From Hahellaceae bacterium (GTDB taxonomy: Bacteria > Pseudomonadota > Gammaproteobacteria > Pseudomonadales > Oleiphilaceae), in the NCBI GenBank assembly GCA_016716085.1, contig JADJWY010000023.1, positions 186,001 through 250,000 of the forward strand: a stretch of 64,000 nt of DNA, read 5' to 3'. The first letter of the stretch is position 1. Every line of letters begins with the position of its first letter. Below are positions 1-8,072 of the stretch, one piece after another. Both the position numbers and the translations under genes were made by a program. The notes below the pieces were generated by a model, which searched no databases, was not told the DNA's origin, and was given only the letters and a program-made list of their open reading frames with translations.

Positions 1-2
1 GC

Positions 3-671
3 CACTTACCCGATATTCCCTTGTGGGGCTTGCAGGCAAACGGGATCACGGGGGAGCTGTCCCCCTCTTTTGAGGTGATGGTGGATGAGTACACCGCTTT
101 GATCCTGCAGGCTCAGCGCAAAGGACCCTATCGTCTGCTGGGGTGGTCTTCAGGGGGCGGAATTGCACAGGCGATTGCAGCGTCGCTGACCGAACGGGGC
201 GAAGTGGTCGATCTTCTGGTCATAATGGATGGTTACCCCAGTGAAAGCTGGCGCGATACCCCGCCCCCGACCTACCGCGACGCCCTGCTGACCTTACTGG
301 ATGATATTGAAGATGCGTTCGATTCCGAAGGCAGACCGCTGGATGAAAAGGCGCTGCTAAACGCCGTTGCAAAACCGGGAAGCTCGCTGGCGGGATGCGC
401 CGAGTCGTTGATCAAGCGTATGGCCGACACAGCCTTGCATAGCATGCGGTCCTACCGCAAGGCCAGTCATCCGATCTATGCGGGAGAGGCGCTTTTTTTT
501 CGTGCGACACAGGGCGAAACCGCGACGAAGTCCTGGCAAGGCTGGCGGCCATACCTCCGGGGAAACATCAAATGTATCGACCTGGATTGTCACCATTTCG
601 CGATGCACCAACCGGCTGCATTACGGCGGATTGGCACTGAACTCCGAAAATACTGGGCAGATCAATCATGA
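3..671 (+). CDS. NRPS C-terminal thioesterase domain (partial, 5' end outside window)
   Basis: This is the tail of a nonribosomal peptide synthetase. The frame is open to the left edge, so the upstream domains lie outside the window. The visible part is an alpha/beta-hydrolase thioesterase that would release or cyclise the finished siderophore chain. The nucleophile elbow GWSSGG (G-x-S-x-G) is followed by the strand VIMDGYP, which carries the likely acidic residue, and by HHFAMHQP near the end, which holds the catalytic His. The stop overlaps the next start in an ATGA arrangement, so it is probably translationally coupled to the EntA-like gene. That neighbour and the nearby PPTase make an EntF-like catechol-siderophore synthetase the best reading. 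A free-standing type II thioesterase is less likely but cannot be excluded from this fragment. Confidence 0.8.
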   Translation, partial: HLPDIPLWGLQANGITGELSPSFEVMVDEYTALILQAQRKGPYRLLGWSSGGGIAQAIAASLTERGEVVDLLVIMDGYPSESWRDTPPPTYRDALLTLLDDIEDAFDSEGRPLDEKALLNAVAKPGSSLAGCAESLIKRMADTALHSMRSYRKASHPIYAGEALFFRATQGETATKSWQGWRPYLRGNIKCIDLDCHHFAMHQPAALRRIGTELRKYWADQS

Positions 672-1447
672 CACGCTTCGCAGGCAAAACGGTTTTGATA
701 AGTGGCGCTGCGCAGGGCATTGGTGCATCCATCGCACAGGCTTTCTCGCAGGAGGGTGCGGCGGTGGCGCTACTTGACTGCAAATCAGACACCCCTGCGC
801 TCGCGAACCAGTTAAGCCAGGCGACGGGGAATCCGACGCTGGGTAAGGTAATCGATTTGCGCGACGGTACAGCGATTCTGGATGCGGTGACCGAGACCGA
901 GCTAACGCTTGGACCCATTGATGTGCTGGTCAGTGTGGCGGGCATACTCCGACTCTCCCCGGTTCTCGACATCACCGATCAGGATTGGGACGAGAGCTTC
1001 GCCGTGAATACCCGTGGAGCCTTCCGTTTATGCCGCGCCGTCGCGCAGCGAATGGTGGACCGACGGCAAGGCAACATTGTCGTTGTCAGTTCGAATGCCG
1101 CGACCACGCCCCGCACCGGGATGGCGGCTTATGCCGCTTCCAAAGCCGCATTAACCCAGTTCACACGTTGTCTTGGCCTTGAATTGGCACCCCTGGACAT
1201 CCGCTGCAATATCGTGTCACCTGGCTCTACCGATACGGCGATGCAACGGCAACTCTGGCGACAAGAGGATGACAAGGCCAGGGTACTGCGCGGTGACCCT
1301 GATCAGTTTCGCCTCGGAATCCCCCTCAACCGATTTGCCAGCGCCTGCGAAATTGCAGACGCGGTCTGCTTTCTCGCCAGTGATCAGGCCAGACACATTA
1401 CGCTACATGATCTGAGGGTTGATGGCGGCGCGACCCTCGATCGTTAA
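668..1447 (+). CDS. entA: 2,3-dihydro-2,3-dihydroxybenzoate dehydrogenase (EntA-like SDR)
   Basis: This cytoplasmic short-chain dehydrogenase of 259 aa oxidises 2,3-dihydro-2,3-dihydroxybenzoate to 2,3-dihydroxybenzoate with NAD+, supplying the catechol for siderophore assembly. The sequence shows the Rossmann glycine motif SGAAQGIG (about residues 12-19), the NAG-equivalent SVAG near 90 and the catalytic Y155-x3-K159 (YAASK). The segment VSPGSTDTAMQRQLW closely matches the EntA/DhbA family. Length is normal for EntA. The start ATG overlaps the preceding NRPS stop. Its 3' end overlaps the convergent PPTase gene by 45 bp. Other SDRs share the general motifs, but the C-terminal signature and the context favour EntA. 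Confidence 0.88.
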   Translation: MTRFAGKTVLISGAAQGIGASIAQAFSQEGAAVALLDCKSDTPALANQLSQATGNPTLGKVIDLRDGTAILDAVTETELTLGPIDVLVSVAGILRLSPVLDITDQDWDESFAVNTRGAFRLCRAVAQRMVDRRQGNIVVVSSNAATTPRTGMAAYAASKAALTQFTRCLGLELAPLDIRCNIVSPGSTDTAMQRQLWRQEDDKARVLRGDPDQFRLGIPLNRFASACEIADAVCFLASDQARHITLHDLRVDGGATLDR

Positions 1448-2077
1448 GGTGTTCACATCTGCAAGGGCCAGCACGGCCAGATAGCCTGAAGGAACGTCGA
1501 GCAACGTCAGATTGGCATCTGTCATCGGTGCCCCCTGACATCGCACCGAAAACGACGATCCATCGGGAAGGATGGTCAGCGCTTTGGTATTCGCATTCAA
1601 ACCACAGCCCCATGCCTTCAACAGGGCTTCCTTGGCTGTCCAGATTGCGCAGGCCGCAAGCGCATCCTCACCACGCCGGCAAGAGGCAATTTCTTCAGGA
1701 CTGAAAACGGCACCTACGACGTCTTTCCAGTCCACATTGGGGGCGCTCACCTGCTCTATATCGATCCCGACAGGGTGTGTTTGACTCAATCCAACGATCA
1801 CCTGCCCCCCTGCATGGCTGACGTTGAAAAAATAGGCGGCGGAAACTTCTGGCTTACCCATGGCCGTCTGCGTCAGCACAACCTGTTGCGCCTCGATGCC
1901 CAATTTTTTAGACAATAAGCATCGGACCAGAGCGCGACCGGTTACAAAGCGACGCCGGTCTTCCTCGTGATGGTAACGGGCTGCGCGCTGACGTTCGTCC
2001 GGAGTTAACAGGCCTAAGGCCTTTTCCATACGATGGCCGTCCGTCAATATCTCCATGCGCCAGACCTGACTTTTCAT
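1403..2077 (-). CDS. Sfp/EntD-type 4'-phosphopantetheinyl transferase
   Basis: This enzyme transfers the phosphopantetheine arm of CoA to carrier domains, here most likely those of the neighbouring siderophore NRPS. Family motifs are all present: FNVSHAGG (about 84-91), GIDIEQ with the Mg-binding acidic residues (104-109) and WTAKEALLKAWG (146-157). The predicted product is 224 aa, typical for Sfp-like enzymes. I chose the ATG at 2077 because AAGGTGAGG lies 7 nt upstream. In-frame starts further up (an ATG at 2116, a GTG at 2125) have no convincing ribosome site and approach the Fur-like box. The gene is convergent with entA and divergent from the TonB-cluster operon, so one iron-responsive promoter region probably drives both. 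Confidence 0.88.
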   Translation of the reverse strand: MKSQVWRMEILTDGHRMEKALGLLTPDERQRAARYHHEEDRRRFVTGRALVRCLLSKKLGIEAQQVVLTQTAMGKPEVSAAYFFNVSHAGGQVIVGLSQTHPVGIDIEQVSAPNVDWKDVVGAVFSPEEIASCRRGEDALAACAIWTAKEALLKAWGCGLNANTKALTILPDGSSFSVRCQGAPMTDANLTLLDVPSGYLAVLALADVNTLTIEGRAAINPQIM

Positions 2078-2132
2078 CCTCTGCACCTCACCTTGCTTCA
2101 CATCTTCAATTGACATTATAGCCACTCAAATT

Positions 2133-2153
2133 ATAATGCAAACCATTATCATT
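2133..2153. promoter_or_regulatory. Fur-box-like operator between PPTase and TonB-cluster operon
   Basis: Read on the minus strand this is AATGATAATGGTTTGCATTAT, an interrupted palindrome close to the Fur consensus (GATAATGAT/ATCATTATC halves). It sits in the 104-bp gap between divergent siderophore-PPTase and DUF3450/TonB genes, where an iron-responsive operator is expected. Assignment is by sequence resemblance and context only. Confidence 0.7.
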
Positions 2154-2181
2154 CGTATGTAAAAATTAAGTTCCTCGATTT

Positions 2182-3012
2182 ATGATCTCCGACATCCAAA
2201 CGACGCGCTTCATTCCTCTCAGATCAGTCAAGCCTCTATACAGGTCTGCACTGCTCCTTCTGGGTGTGTTGTGTCTGTCAGGCGCTCCCTCAAGAGGGTT
2301 GGCTAATTCGGTCAACGAGGCCGAACGGGTTCTCGCCTCCAGCCAGTCTGCTTCGCAACTGGCTCAATCGCGCATAGAGGCAATGGATGAAAAGGCCCGT
2401 GCGCGCCTGGAAGAGACCCTTCAACATGAGCGGCAAGCCCATATTACGGTAGCTTATAATCGCCAGCTACAGAGCCTGATCGACGATCAATCCGCATCGC
2501 TTGAGGCGCTGGAGGCTTCTATCCGATCTGTTGATGAGATGGAGCGTGGCCTGTTACCCCTGATGCACGACATGTGGATCAGTTTACAGGCGTTTGTCGA
2601 GCAGGACAGCCCGTTTCTAAAACATGAGCGACAGACCCGCTTGCGGCAGTTGGAGCAGATGCTAAAACAAGCGGATCTGCCCGTGGCTGAAAAATACCGC
2701 CAATTGTTGCAGGCCTATCAGATTGAACTGGAGTACGGCCAGCAATTTGAAAGCTACGAAGGCTTGCTGGATGACCCAGGCAGTCCCCACAAAGGGCGCC
2801 AGGTCCGTTTTGTCAGGCTGGGACGCCTGGCCCTTTACTATCAGACCCTGGACGGTCGGGAGTCGGCCATCTGGCAACCAGGCCTGCGACGTTGGGATCG
2901 CCTCGAGCCGCAAATCAATGCTGACCTTACTCAGGCGATACGCATCGCCAGATCTCAGTCCCAGGTTGAGCTTCTGAACCTCCCGCTCCCAACGCCCCCA
3001 TCGGAGAAGTAG
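2182..3012 (+). CDS. DUF3450 periplasmic protein of a TonB2-type system
   Basis: This 276-aa exported protein has an N-terminal hydrophobic signal (around residues 20-40, ending near GLANS) followed by a long heptad-rich helical region and a globular C-terminal half with the run GRQVRFVRLGRLALYYQT, typical of DUF3450. Members of this family occur almost always as the first gene of ExbB-ExbD-TonB2-TPR clusters; a periplasmic scaffolding or coupling role is presumed but not proven. It lies 1 bp before the TtpC-like gene and begins the six-gene operon. The upstream Fur-like box suggests induction by iron starvation. Confidence 0.82.
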   Translation: MISDIQTTRFIPLRSVKPLYRSALLLLGVLCLSGAPSRGLANSVNEAERVLASSQSASQLAQSRIEAMDEKARARLEETLQHERQAHITVAYNRQLQSLIDDQSASLEALEASIRSVDEMERGLLPLMHDMWISLQAFVEQDSPFLKHERQTRLRQLEQMLKQADLPVAEKYRQLLQAYQIELEYGQQFESYEGLLDDPGSPHKGRQVRFVRLGRLALYYQTLDGRESAIWQPGLRRWDRLEPQINADLTQAIRIARSQSQVELLNLPLPTPPSEK

Positions 3013-3013
3013 C

Positions 3014-4363
3014 ATGACTGTATTGTCACTCATCGCGGGGCTGCTGATCTGGAGTGTCAGCCTCGCCGCCCAGTCCACCCAACCGGCCCTGGAAGAGAGC
3101 GCCCTGTCTCTGGCGCGCATCAGCCAGGTGGTTGACCAGCGCAGGGAAGCCCTGCTTCGCGCGACACTAGATGAACGCAACGCTGAATGGGAAGCCAGTA
3201 AGCGAATGCTGGAGGCAGCAGAGTCAGCACGCCAGGCGCTCAAGACCCGCTTTGATGAGCAGGCAAAACGCCTGACAGACCTGGAAACGCATTTTCAACA
3301 GCGTAGTGGTTATTTGGGCGACGTTACCCGCGTCGTGCGTGAGGGAAGCGATGAGCTCTCTGCCGTCATCGACGATAGCCTTATCGCAGCTGAGCACCCT
3401 GATTTGACGCGCGACTGGGCGCCTGATTCAGATGAGCGGGTTCTCACGCTGCCGGTTCTTGAGCGAATCAATCAAGCACTGCGCAAAGCACTTGACGCCA
3501 GTGGCGCAGAAAGCCGGTTTCAGGGGCAAATCGTCACGGAAACCGGCGAAATCGAGACCGGCCCGGTTGTGCGACTGGGCGTGTTTAATGCTGTGGACAG
3601 CGAAGGTCGCTACTTAAATTGGGACACTGAGCGTAGGTTACTTCAACGGCTGAACGTACAGCCCGAATCCGGTGTTTTGTCTCAGGCGCATGCCTTTGTG
3701 GAGGGCAGTGAACGCTCGCTGTATCTGGACCCGCATCGAGGTGACACCCTGGCGTTGTTGGCACACTATCCAAGCCTGTCCGAGCGCCTGCATCAGGGCG
3801 GAAGTGTTGGCTATGTGATACTCGCGATAGGGGCTCTGGGACTGCTGCTGGTTCTGATGCGACTGGCTCAGCTAATCAGAACTGAAACCGCGATTCAGCA
3901 GCAGCTCAAGCACCTCGATTCGCCACGCGAAGATAACGTGCTTGGACGTCTTCTGGCGTCGGTCGCCCCATTACAGGGTGTTGAAAACGTTGACGCCAAT
4001 CATAACGCCTGGGAAACTCGGCTGGATGAGGCGCTGCTTCAGGAGCAGCCGCGACTGGAGCGTGGCCAAACCTTTCTCAAATTGCTTGCAGCGATAGCTC
4101 CACTGCTGGGACTTCTTGGCACCGTGGTCGGAATGATTTCAACCTTTCAGGCAATTACACTGTTTGGGACGGGCGATCCACAGGTGATGGCGGGGGGTAT
4201 TTCTCAGGCACTGGTCACAACCGTTCTCGGACTGGTCGTCGCGATTCCCTTGTTGCTGGGACATAATATTCTCAGCACCCGAAGCCGACGACTCCTGATG
4301 CTCCTTCAGGAAAAAACACTGGCCGCCATGCTCAGCCGGCAAAGTGGGTCGGTTCATGGCTGA
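3014..4363 (+). CDS. TtpC-like MotA/TolQ/ExbB proton-channel protein with periplasmic extension
   Basis: This 449-aa inner-membrane protein has a signal-like N-terminus (to about residue 20), a long periplasmic coiled-coil region (about 25-110), a transmembrane segment near 260-285 and a C-terminal MotA/TolQ/ExbB domain with KLLAAIAPLLGLLGTVVGM and a second helix TTVLGLVVAIPLLLG. This is the architecture of TtpC, the accessory ExbB-like protein required by TonB2 systems in Vibrio (established knowledge). It follows DUF3450 and overlaps exbB by 8 bp, which indicates coupled translation. Its expected role is energy transfer from the proton gradient to outer-membrane receptors. Confidence 0.85.
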   Translation: MTVLSLIAGLLIWSVSLAAQSTQPALEESALSLARISQVVDQRREALLRATLDERNAEWEASKRMLEAAESARQALKTRFDEQAKRLTDLETHFQQRSGYLGDVTRVVREGSDELSAVIDDSLIAAEHPDLTRDWAPDSDERVLTLPVLERINQALRKALDASGAESRFQGQIVTETGEIETGPVVRLGVFNAVDSEGRYLNWDTERRLLQRLNVQPESGVLSQAHAFVEGSERSLYLDPHRGDTLALLAHYPSLSERLHQGGSVGYVILAIGALGLLLVLMRLAQLIRTETAIQQQLKHLDSPREDNVLGRLLASVAPLQGVENVDANHNAWETRLDEALLQEQPRLERGQTFLKLLAAIAPLLGLLGTVVGMISTFQAITLFGTGDPQVMAGGISQALVTTVLGLVVAIPLLLGHNILSTRSRRLLMLLQEKTLAAMLSRQSGSVHG

Positions 4364-4856
4364 CTTTTTTCGAGAGGGTGGTCCTGTATTGTGGGTGCTT
4401 TTTAGTCTGGGCGTCGTTCTCATGCTGCTCATTGTGGAACGGGCCAGCTATGTCTGGGGCATCTATCGCCCGATAAAGCGAGATCTTCACGGCCACCTGG
4501 AGCGCCTGCCCCATCCTTATGTTCGCGTCAGTCAATTGGGTGACACAGCGCGTGCGCTTCAGGAGGGTTTCCCACTGATCAAATGCCTGATTGGTCTGTG
4601 CCCGCTGGTTGGCCTGCTGGGAACGGTGTGCGGCATGATCGCAGTTTTTGATACGTTGGCGATTCAGGGTAGTGGCAATGCACGACTTCTGGCAGCAGGC
4701 GTCGCCCGCACCATTTACCCAACGCTCACAGGCATGAGCCTGGCCGTCCTGGCACTCCTACTCCTTCACCCCCTGGAACACTATTGGCTCACGGAACAGG
4801 CTCGCCTTGACCGTCTTAAATGGGAGAATTTACATGCGCCGTCTACGCGTTCATGA
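4356..4856 (+). CDS. exbB: Biopolymer transport protein ExbB (TonB2-type)
   Basis: This 166-aa inner-membrane proton-channel subunit works with ExbD and TonB. There are three hydrophobic helices, with the family core PLIKCLIGLCPLVGLLGTV and the following GMIAVFDTLA. It is shorter than classical ExbB but normal for the ExbB2 group. I prefer the ATG at 4356 (MADFFREGG), inside the end of the TtpC gene, over the in-frame GTG at 4344. The gene overlaps exbD by 23 bp. It belongs to the putative Fur-regulated operon. Confidence 0.87.
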   Translation: MADFFREGGPVLWVLFSLGVVLMLLIVERASYVWGIYRPIKRDLHGHLERLPHPYVRVSQLGDTARALQEGFPLIKCLIGLCPLVGLLGTVCGMIAVFDTLAIQGSGNARLLAAGVARTIYPTLTGMSLAVLALLLLHPLEHYWLTEQARLDRLKWENLHAPSTRS

Positions 4857-5241
4857 CACGACTGAAGAAGAGTCCATAAATCTGACGCCCATGCTGGACG
4901 TTATGTTTATCCTCCTGATATTTTTCATTGTCTCAAGTTCCTTCGTGAAAGAGGCCGGTGTGGAAGTTGAACGGCCTGAGGCTACCTCCGCTGAAACTCA
5001 GACGCAAAGCCCTTTGATGCTGGCGATCTCTGCAGAGGAAATCATCTGGCTTGAGCAACAGACGCTGGATGTACGCCGCGTGCGGACAGAGCTGGAACGT
5101 CGCAAGCAACAACAGCCAGATCTGCGCGTACTGGTTCAGGCTGATGCTCAGTCCAGTACGGGGGCACTCGTCGGCTTGCTGGATCAGATCCGGCTCGCCG
5201 GGCTGCCCTATGCGGTTGCAACGACAGGCATCAATCCGTGA
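4834..5241 (+). CDS. exbD: Biopolymer transport protein ExbD (TonB2-type)
   Basis: This 135-aa subunit has one transmembrane helix near the N-terminus and a periplasmic domain. The diagnostic segment NLTPMLDVMFILLIFF carries the essential membrane aspartate (D22). The ATG at 4834 is preceded by GGGAGA at a suitable distance, which decides it over an in-frame TTG at 4807. The stop overlaps the GTG start of tonB. It forms the proton-conducting stator with ExbB. Confidence 0.9.
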   Translation: MRRLRVHDTTEEESINLTPMLDVMFILLIFFIVSSSFVKEAGVEVERPEATSAETQTQSPLMLAISAEEIIWLEQQTLDVRRVRTELERRKQQQPDLRVLVQADAQSSTGALVGLLDQIRLAGLPYAVATTGINP

Positions 5242-5936
5242 AGCATCAATTCGTGAAGCACCGAGCCTATCGCCTGGCACTGGTCAGCGGCCCCGCACTG
5301 ATATTCGTCGGCTTACTCTTCTTTGCCTTGAGCTTATTAACGCAACCGCCCCCGCAGACCGATGCATTTCAGGCGGATCCGAGCGTCGAAATTGCGTTGA
5401 TTCCTGATGCGCCGCATGCTGAGCGCAATCCGGCAACCTCTGTCAGTGACGCAGCCGCAGCGCAGGCATCTGCCCTACCCCAACCCGCGCCCCTCGATAT
5501 GGAACTTACTATTGAAGTTGCACCGATGTTCAGCCTGCCTGAGCAACCTGCAGCACCTGCACTTCACGATTTTCTGATTGAGGTGCCGCCCACCCTTCGC
5601 CAATCTGAAAATTCGGAGGGTTTTGCATCGACAGACAAACCTGCCCCCTCAGTCAACCTGACGCCAACCGTCATTTCCCGCACGCCACCCAGCTACCCCC
5701 TTGGGGCATTGCGGCGCCGTCAGCAGGGTTTTGTGATCGCAGAGTTTACCGTCTCCCCCGACGGCACGGTGAGCCAGGCGTCGATCGAAATCGTCGAGTC
5801 GAGTCCTCCCGACATTTTTGATCAAGCGGTACTGCGCAGCCTGTCTCGCTGGCGGTTCCAACCACTAAGCATTGATGGCGTTGCCAGTGAATATAGGGCG
5901 CGTCAGAAAGTTGACTTCAAACTGGAGAACGGGTGA
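5238..5936 (+). CDS. tonB: TonB family energy-transducing protein
   Basis: This 232-aa protein has one N-terminal membrane anchor (about residues 12-35), a proline/alanine-rich periplasmic spacer and a C-terminal TonB domain from about 140 (RTPPSYPLGALRRRQQGFV, then VSPDGTVSQASI and SLSRWRFQPL). It links ExbB/ExbD to siderophore receptors in the outer membrane. It probably starts at GTG 5238, overlapping the exbD stop, as expected for coupled translation. The TPR gene starts at its stop codon. No TonB-dependent receptor is visible in the window. Confidence 0.9.
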   Translation: MKHQFVKHRAYRLALVSGPALIFVGLLFFALSLLTQPPPQTDAFQADPSVEIALIPDAPHAERNPATSVSDAAAAQASALPQPAPLDMELTIEVAPMFSLPEQPAAPALHDFLIEVPPTLRQSENSEGFASTDKPAPSVNLTPTVISRTPPSYPLGALRRRQQGFVIAEFTVSPDGTVSQASIEIVESSPPDIFDQAVLRSLSRWRFQPLSIDGVASEYRARQKVDFKLENG

Positions 5937-6997
5937 AGCGATTACACACGACCTTTGCCAGCAGCCGAAAAGGATCGATCTGCCTGCTTCTGGCTGCCGG
6001 GCTGTGCTTGCTCGCGACGCTGACACAGGCAGACACCCTTAGTCATAGGGAGGTTAAGCGACACCATGCACTGAATCGCGCCCAGGCAGCGCTTGAACAG
6101 GGGGCCTACCCGAAGGCGCTGCAGCATTACCTCGTTGCACAAAAATTAACGCAAGATGAATCGGCCGACCTGCACCTGCGCTATGTGATCGGTCAGTTAC
6201 AGTGTCAAATCCAGCAGTGGAATGAATGTATTCAAAATCTAACCGCATGGCTAAACGCGGAAGCAAGGCAAGCGCCTCAGCATGCCTTGCAGATGCTCAG
6301 CTATGCGCATATCGCGACTGAGCACTGGACAGACGCTATCACCATTCAACAAACACTCATCCAGACTGAGCCGGGAAATGCCTCCCTGTGGCGACAGTTG
6401 GCGTGGCTCCAGCAGAAAGCGGGACGCGAACACGCAGCGCTGACAAGCTATCGGCTCGCCAGGGCACATGGACTATTGATGGATGCCGAAGACGACCAGC
6501 GTCTGGTTTGGTTACTCATCAAACAACGGTTGCCCTACTACGCCGGCATTGAGCTTGAGGCATCGCTAACGGCGGGACGACTGCCTATGAATCTGAATAA
6601 TCTGCAATGGCTACTCAGCTGCTGGCAGCAAGCCCGAGAGACGGATCGCAGCCTCGCAATACTCGACCGCCTGCAGGCGATGGAGCCCGACGGGAAGTGG
6701 CTGCTGAAGAAAAGTGAAATCCAAATACATGCCGGGCGCTGGCAAGATGCAGATGCAAGTTTACAGGCATTAGCCCAACTGTCTGAGTCACCCCTGCCTG
6801 CCCATTGGCAGTTGCAGCAGGGTATCATTCAAACCTACCTGGATCGCCCACAGCAGGCACGGGCAATTTTTCGCGCCCTTTTAGCCCACTCCAACCTGGA
6901 TAAGAGCTTGCGCGAACAAACCCATTCCTGGCTGAGTTATTTGGAGGTTGCAAGTGATGACTGCAAGGTGTATAAACACCTATGCACCCAAATATAG
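5933..6997 (+). CDS. TPR-repeat protein closing the TonB2 operon
   Basis: This 354-aa exported protein has a hydrophobic signal near residues 15-33 (SICLLLAAGLCLLATLTQA) followed by helix-turn-helix TPR-like repeats, for example ALNRAQAALEQGAYPKALQHY. Such proteins regularly close DUF3450-TtpC-ExbB-ExbD-TonB operons and are thought to modulate the complex. It starts at a GTG overlapping the tonB stop. The last dozen codons coincide with a palindrome that probably serves the toxin-antitoxin operon downstream, so the natural C-terminus may have been altered where the accessory island begins. Confidence 0.8.
   Translation: MKRLHTTFASSRKGSICLLLAAGLCLLATLTQADTLSHREVKRHHALNRAQAALEQGAYPKALQHYLVAQKLTQDESADLHLRYVIGQLQCQIQQWNECIQNLTAWLNAEARQAPQHALQMLSYAHIATEHWTDAITIQQTLIQTEPGNASLWRQLAWLQQKAGREHAALTSYRLARAHGLLMDAEDDQRLVWLLIKQRLPYYAGIELEASLTAGRLPMNLNNLQWLLSCWQQARETDRSLAILDRLQAMEPDGKWLLKKSEIQIHAGRWQDADASLQALAQLSESPLPAHWQLQQGIIQTYLDRPQQARAIFRALLAHSNLDKSLREQTHSWLSYLEVASDDCKVYKHLCTQI
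6962..6986. promoter_or_regulatory. Palindrome upstream of TA operon (candidate autoregulatory operator)
   Basis: TGCA-AGGTGT-ATAA-ACACCT-A-TGCA is an interrupted perfect-arm palindrome 26 bp before the antitoxin start and inside the last codons of the TPR gene. RHH antitoxins usually bind such palindromes to repress their own operon, so an operator is inferred. It could also act as a weak transcription attenuator. Confidence 0.45.
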
Positions 6998-7011
6998 TAT
7001 CTGAGGACATT

Positions 7012-7251
7012 ATGAACACCGTTCGCTGGAACATCGCCGTATCGCCAGACGTAGACCAGTCCGTGCGCATGTTCATCGCCGCGCAGGGCGGCGGCCGCAA
7101 AGGGGATCTGTCGCGCTTCATCGAGGAAGCTGTGCGCGCCTACCTGCTGGAGCGTGCTGTCGATCAGGCCAAGGCGGCTGCCTCCGGCATGAGCGAAACC
7201 GAACTGACGGACCTCATCGACGAGGCTGTGCAGTGGGCACGTGAGCACTGA
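7012..7251 (+). CDS. Ribbon-helix-helix antitoxin
   Basis: This 79-aa protein begins with a short basic beta-strand (NTVRWNIAVS) followed by SRFIEEAVRAYLLERAV and an acidic C-terminal helix, as in RHH antitoxins that bind DNA with the N-terminus and the toxin with the C-terminus. The ATG at 7012 has GAGGA 7 nt upstream. The stop overlaps the start of the PIN toxin (TGATG), a hallmark of type II toxin-antitoxin operons. The antitoxin type is judged from pattern rather than a family match. Confidence 0.75.
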   Translation: MNTVRWNIAVSPDVDQSVRMFIAAQGGGRKGDLSRFIEEAVRAYLLERAVDQAKAAASGMSETELTDLIDEAVQWAREH

Positions 7252-7670
7252 TGCGTGCAATTCTCGACACCAATGTGCTGCTCGGCGCGCTGACTTCTCC
7301 CCTGGGGCCACCCGATGCGATCTATCGCGCATGGCGGGCGGCGCACTTCGATCTGGTGACATCGGCGGTACAGCTCAACGAGTTGCGGCGGGTGAGCCGC
7401 TACCCCAAGCTCAAGAGCATCTTGCCCGCGCATCGAGTCGGCACTCTGGTTAACAATATGCAGCGCGCCATCGTTTTGGTGCAACTCCCTCCGCTGCCGG
7501 AAGGCATCGAAGCGAATGATCCGAACGATGCCTTCCTGCTGGCGATGGCCTTGAGTAGCGATGCCGACTACCTGGTGACGGGTGACCGCCGCGCCGGGCT
7601 ACTGCAACGCGGCAGCATCGGTCGCACGCGCATCGTCACGCCGGCCACCTTCTGCTCCGAGGCGCTTTGA
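7251..7670 (+). CDS. PIN-domain toxin (VapC-like, COG1569-type)
   Basis: This 139-aa predicted ribonuclease has acidic PIN signatures in order: ILDTNVLL (D6), QLNELRRV (conserved E), NDPNDAFLLAMA (D pair) and YLVTGDRR. The toxin would cleave RNA and be neutralised by the RHH protein encoded directly upstream, with which it overlaps by one base. The length and motifs fit the putative toxin component, PIN family, rather than classical VapC. No frame damage is seen, so the module looks functional. Confidence 0.85.
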   Translation: MRAILDTNVLLGALTSPLGPPDAIYRAWRAAHFDLVTSAVQLNELRRVSRYPKLKSILPAHRVGTLVNNMQRAIVLVQLPPLPEGIEANDPNDAFLLAMALSSDADYLVTGDRRAGLLQRGSIGRTRIVTPATFCSEAL

Positions 7671-8072
7671 GCTGTGCCGGTTAGCGTCCCATCCATCACA
7701 AAGAGGCTCCTTCCCCAGACAACGATCAAGTCCTTTGCGGTGATTTGCTCCAAGGCTTCGCGTTCAGCCCATATGTCCGCAGACACGCTGGAAGAACAAA
7801 GGGCAAAGGTGACCAAAAAGAACGGGGGTGAAGTTTTCATCTACTGACTCGGTTTCGTCGTTAGTCGAGACGATTTAACCAAGCTGGAGAAGGGAAATTA
7901 GTGTTATTGGGTCAGCAAAAGATGACCTATTTTTGGTTAAGGGTGGCTGTCTGTTGGGACTTTTTGGTGACGGGATGACAGCAGTTTGGGAAACCGGATT
8001 TTGGCTATGATGACAGGGTGCGCTACAGCGCCTTTTAACGGAAATACCTGGTGGTAGCTGTAATTTATTCAT
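7671..8072. other. Non-coding stretch with a possible gene remnant and a dispersed repeat
   Basis: No intact gene is visible. On the minus strand, 7840 to about 7750 encodes a signal-peptide-like start (FFLVTFALCSSSVSADIW) followed by AEREALEQIT, which resembles the beginning of RAQPRD-type integrative-element proteins. The frame then runs into unrelated sequence, so this would be a remnant at best. A 43-bp repeat (7975-8017) follows. Confidence 0.35.
7975..8017 (+). repeat. 43-bp dispersed repeat, copy 1 (copy 2 near 20674-20716)
   Basis: The segment containing GACAGCAGTTTGGGAAA and GGATTTTGGCTATGATGACA recurs near 20674-20716 with two or three mismatches. In both places it is followed, directly or after about 70 bp, by GGTGCGCTACA. 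Its nature is unknown; it could be the edge of a mobile element or a recombination site. Confidence 0.6.

Noticed and set aside
7751..7840. Intact RAQPRD-type conjugative element protein
   Set aside because: Only the signal peptide and about ten following residues resemble the family; the rest of the frame is unrelated, so at most a remnant.
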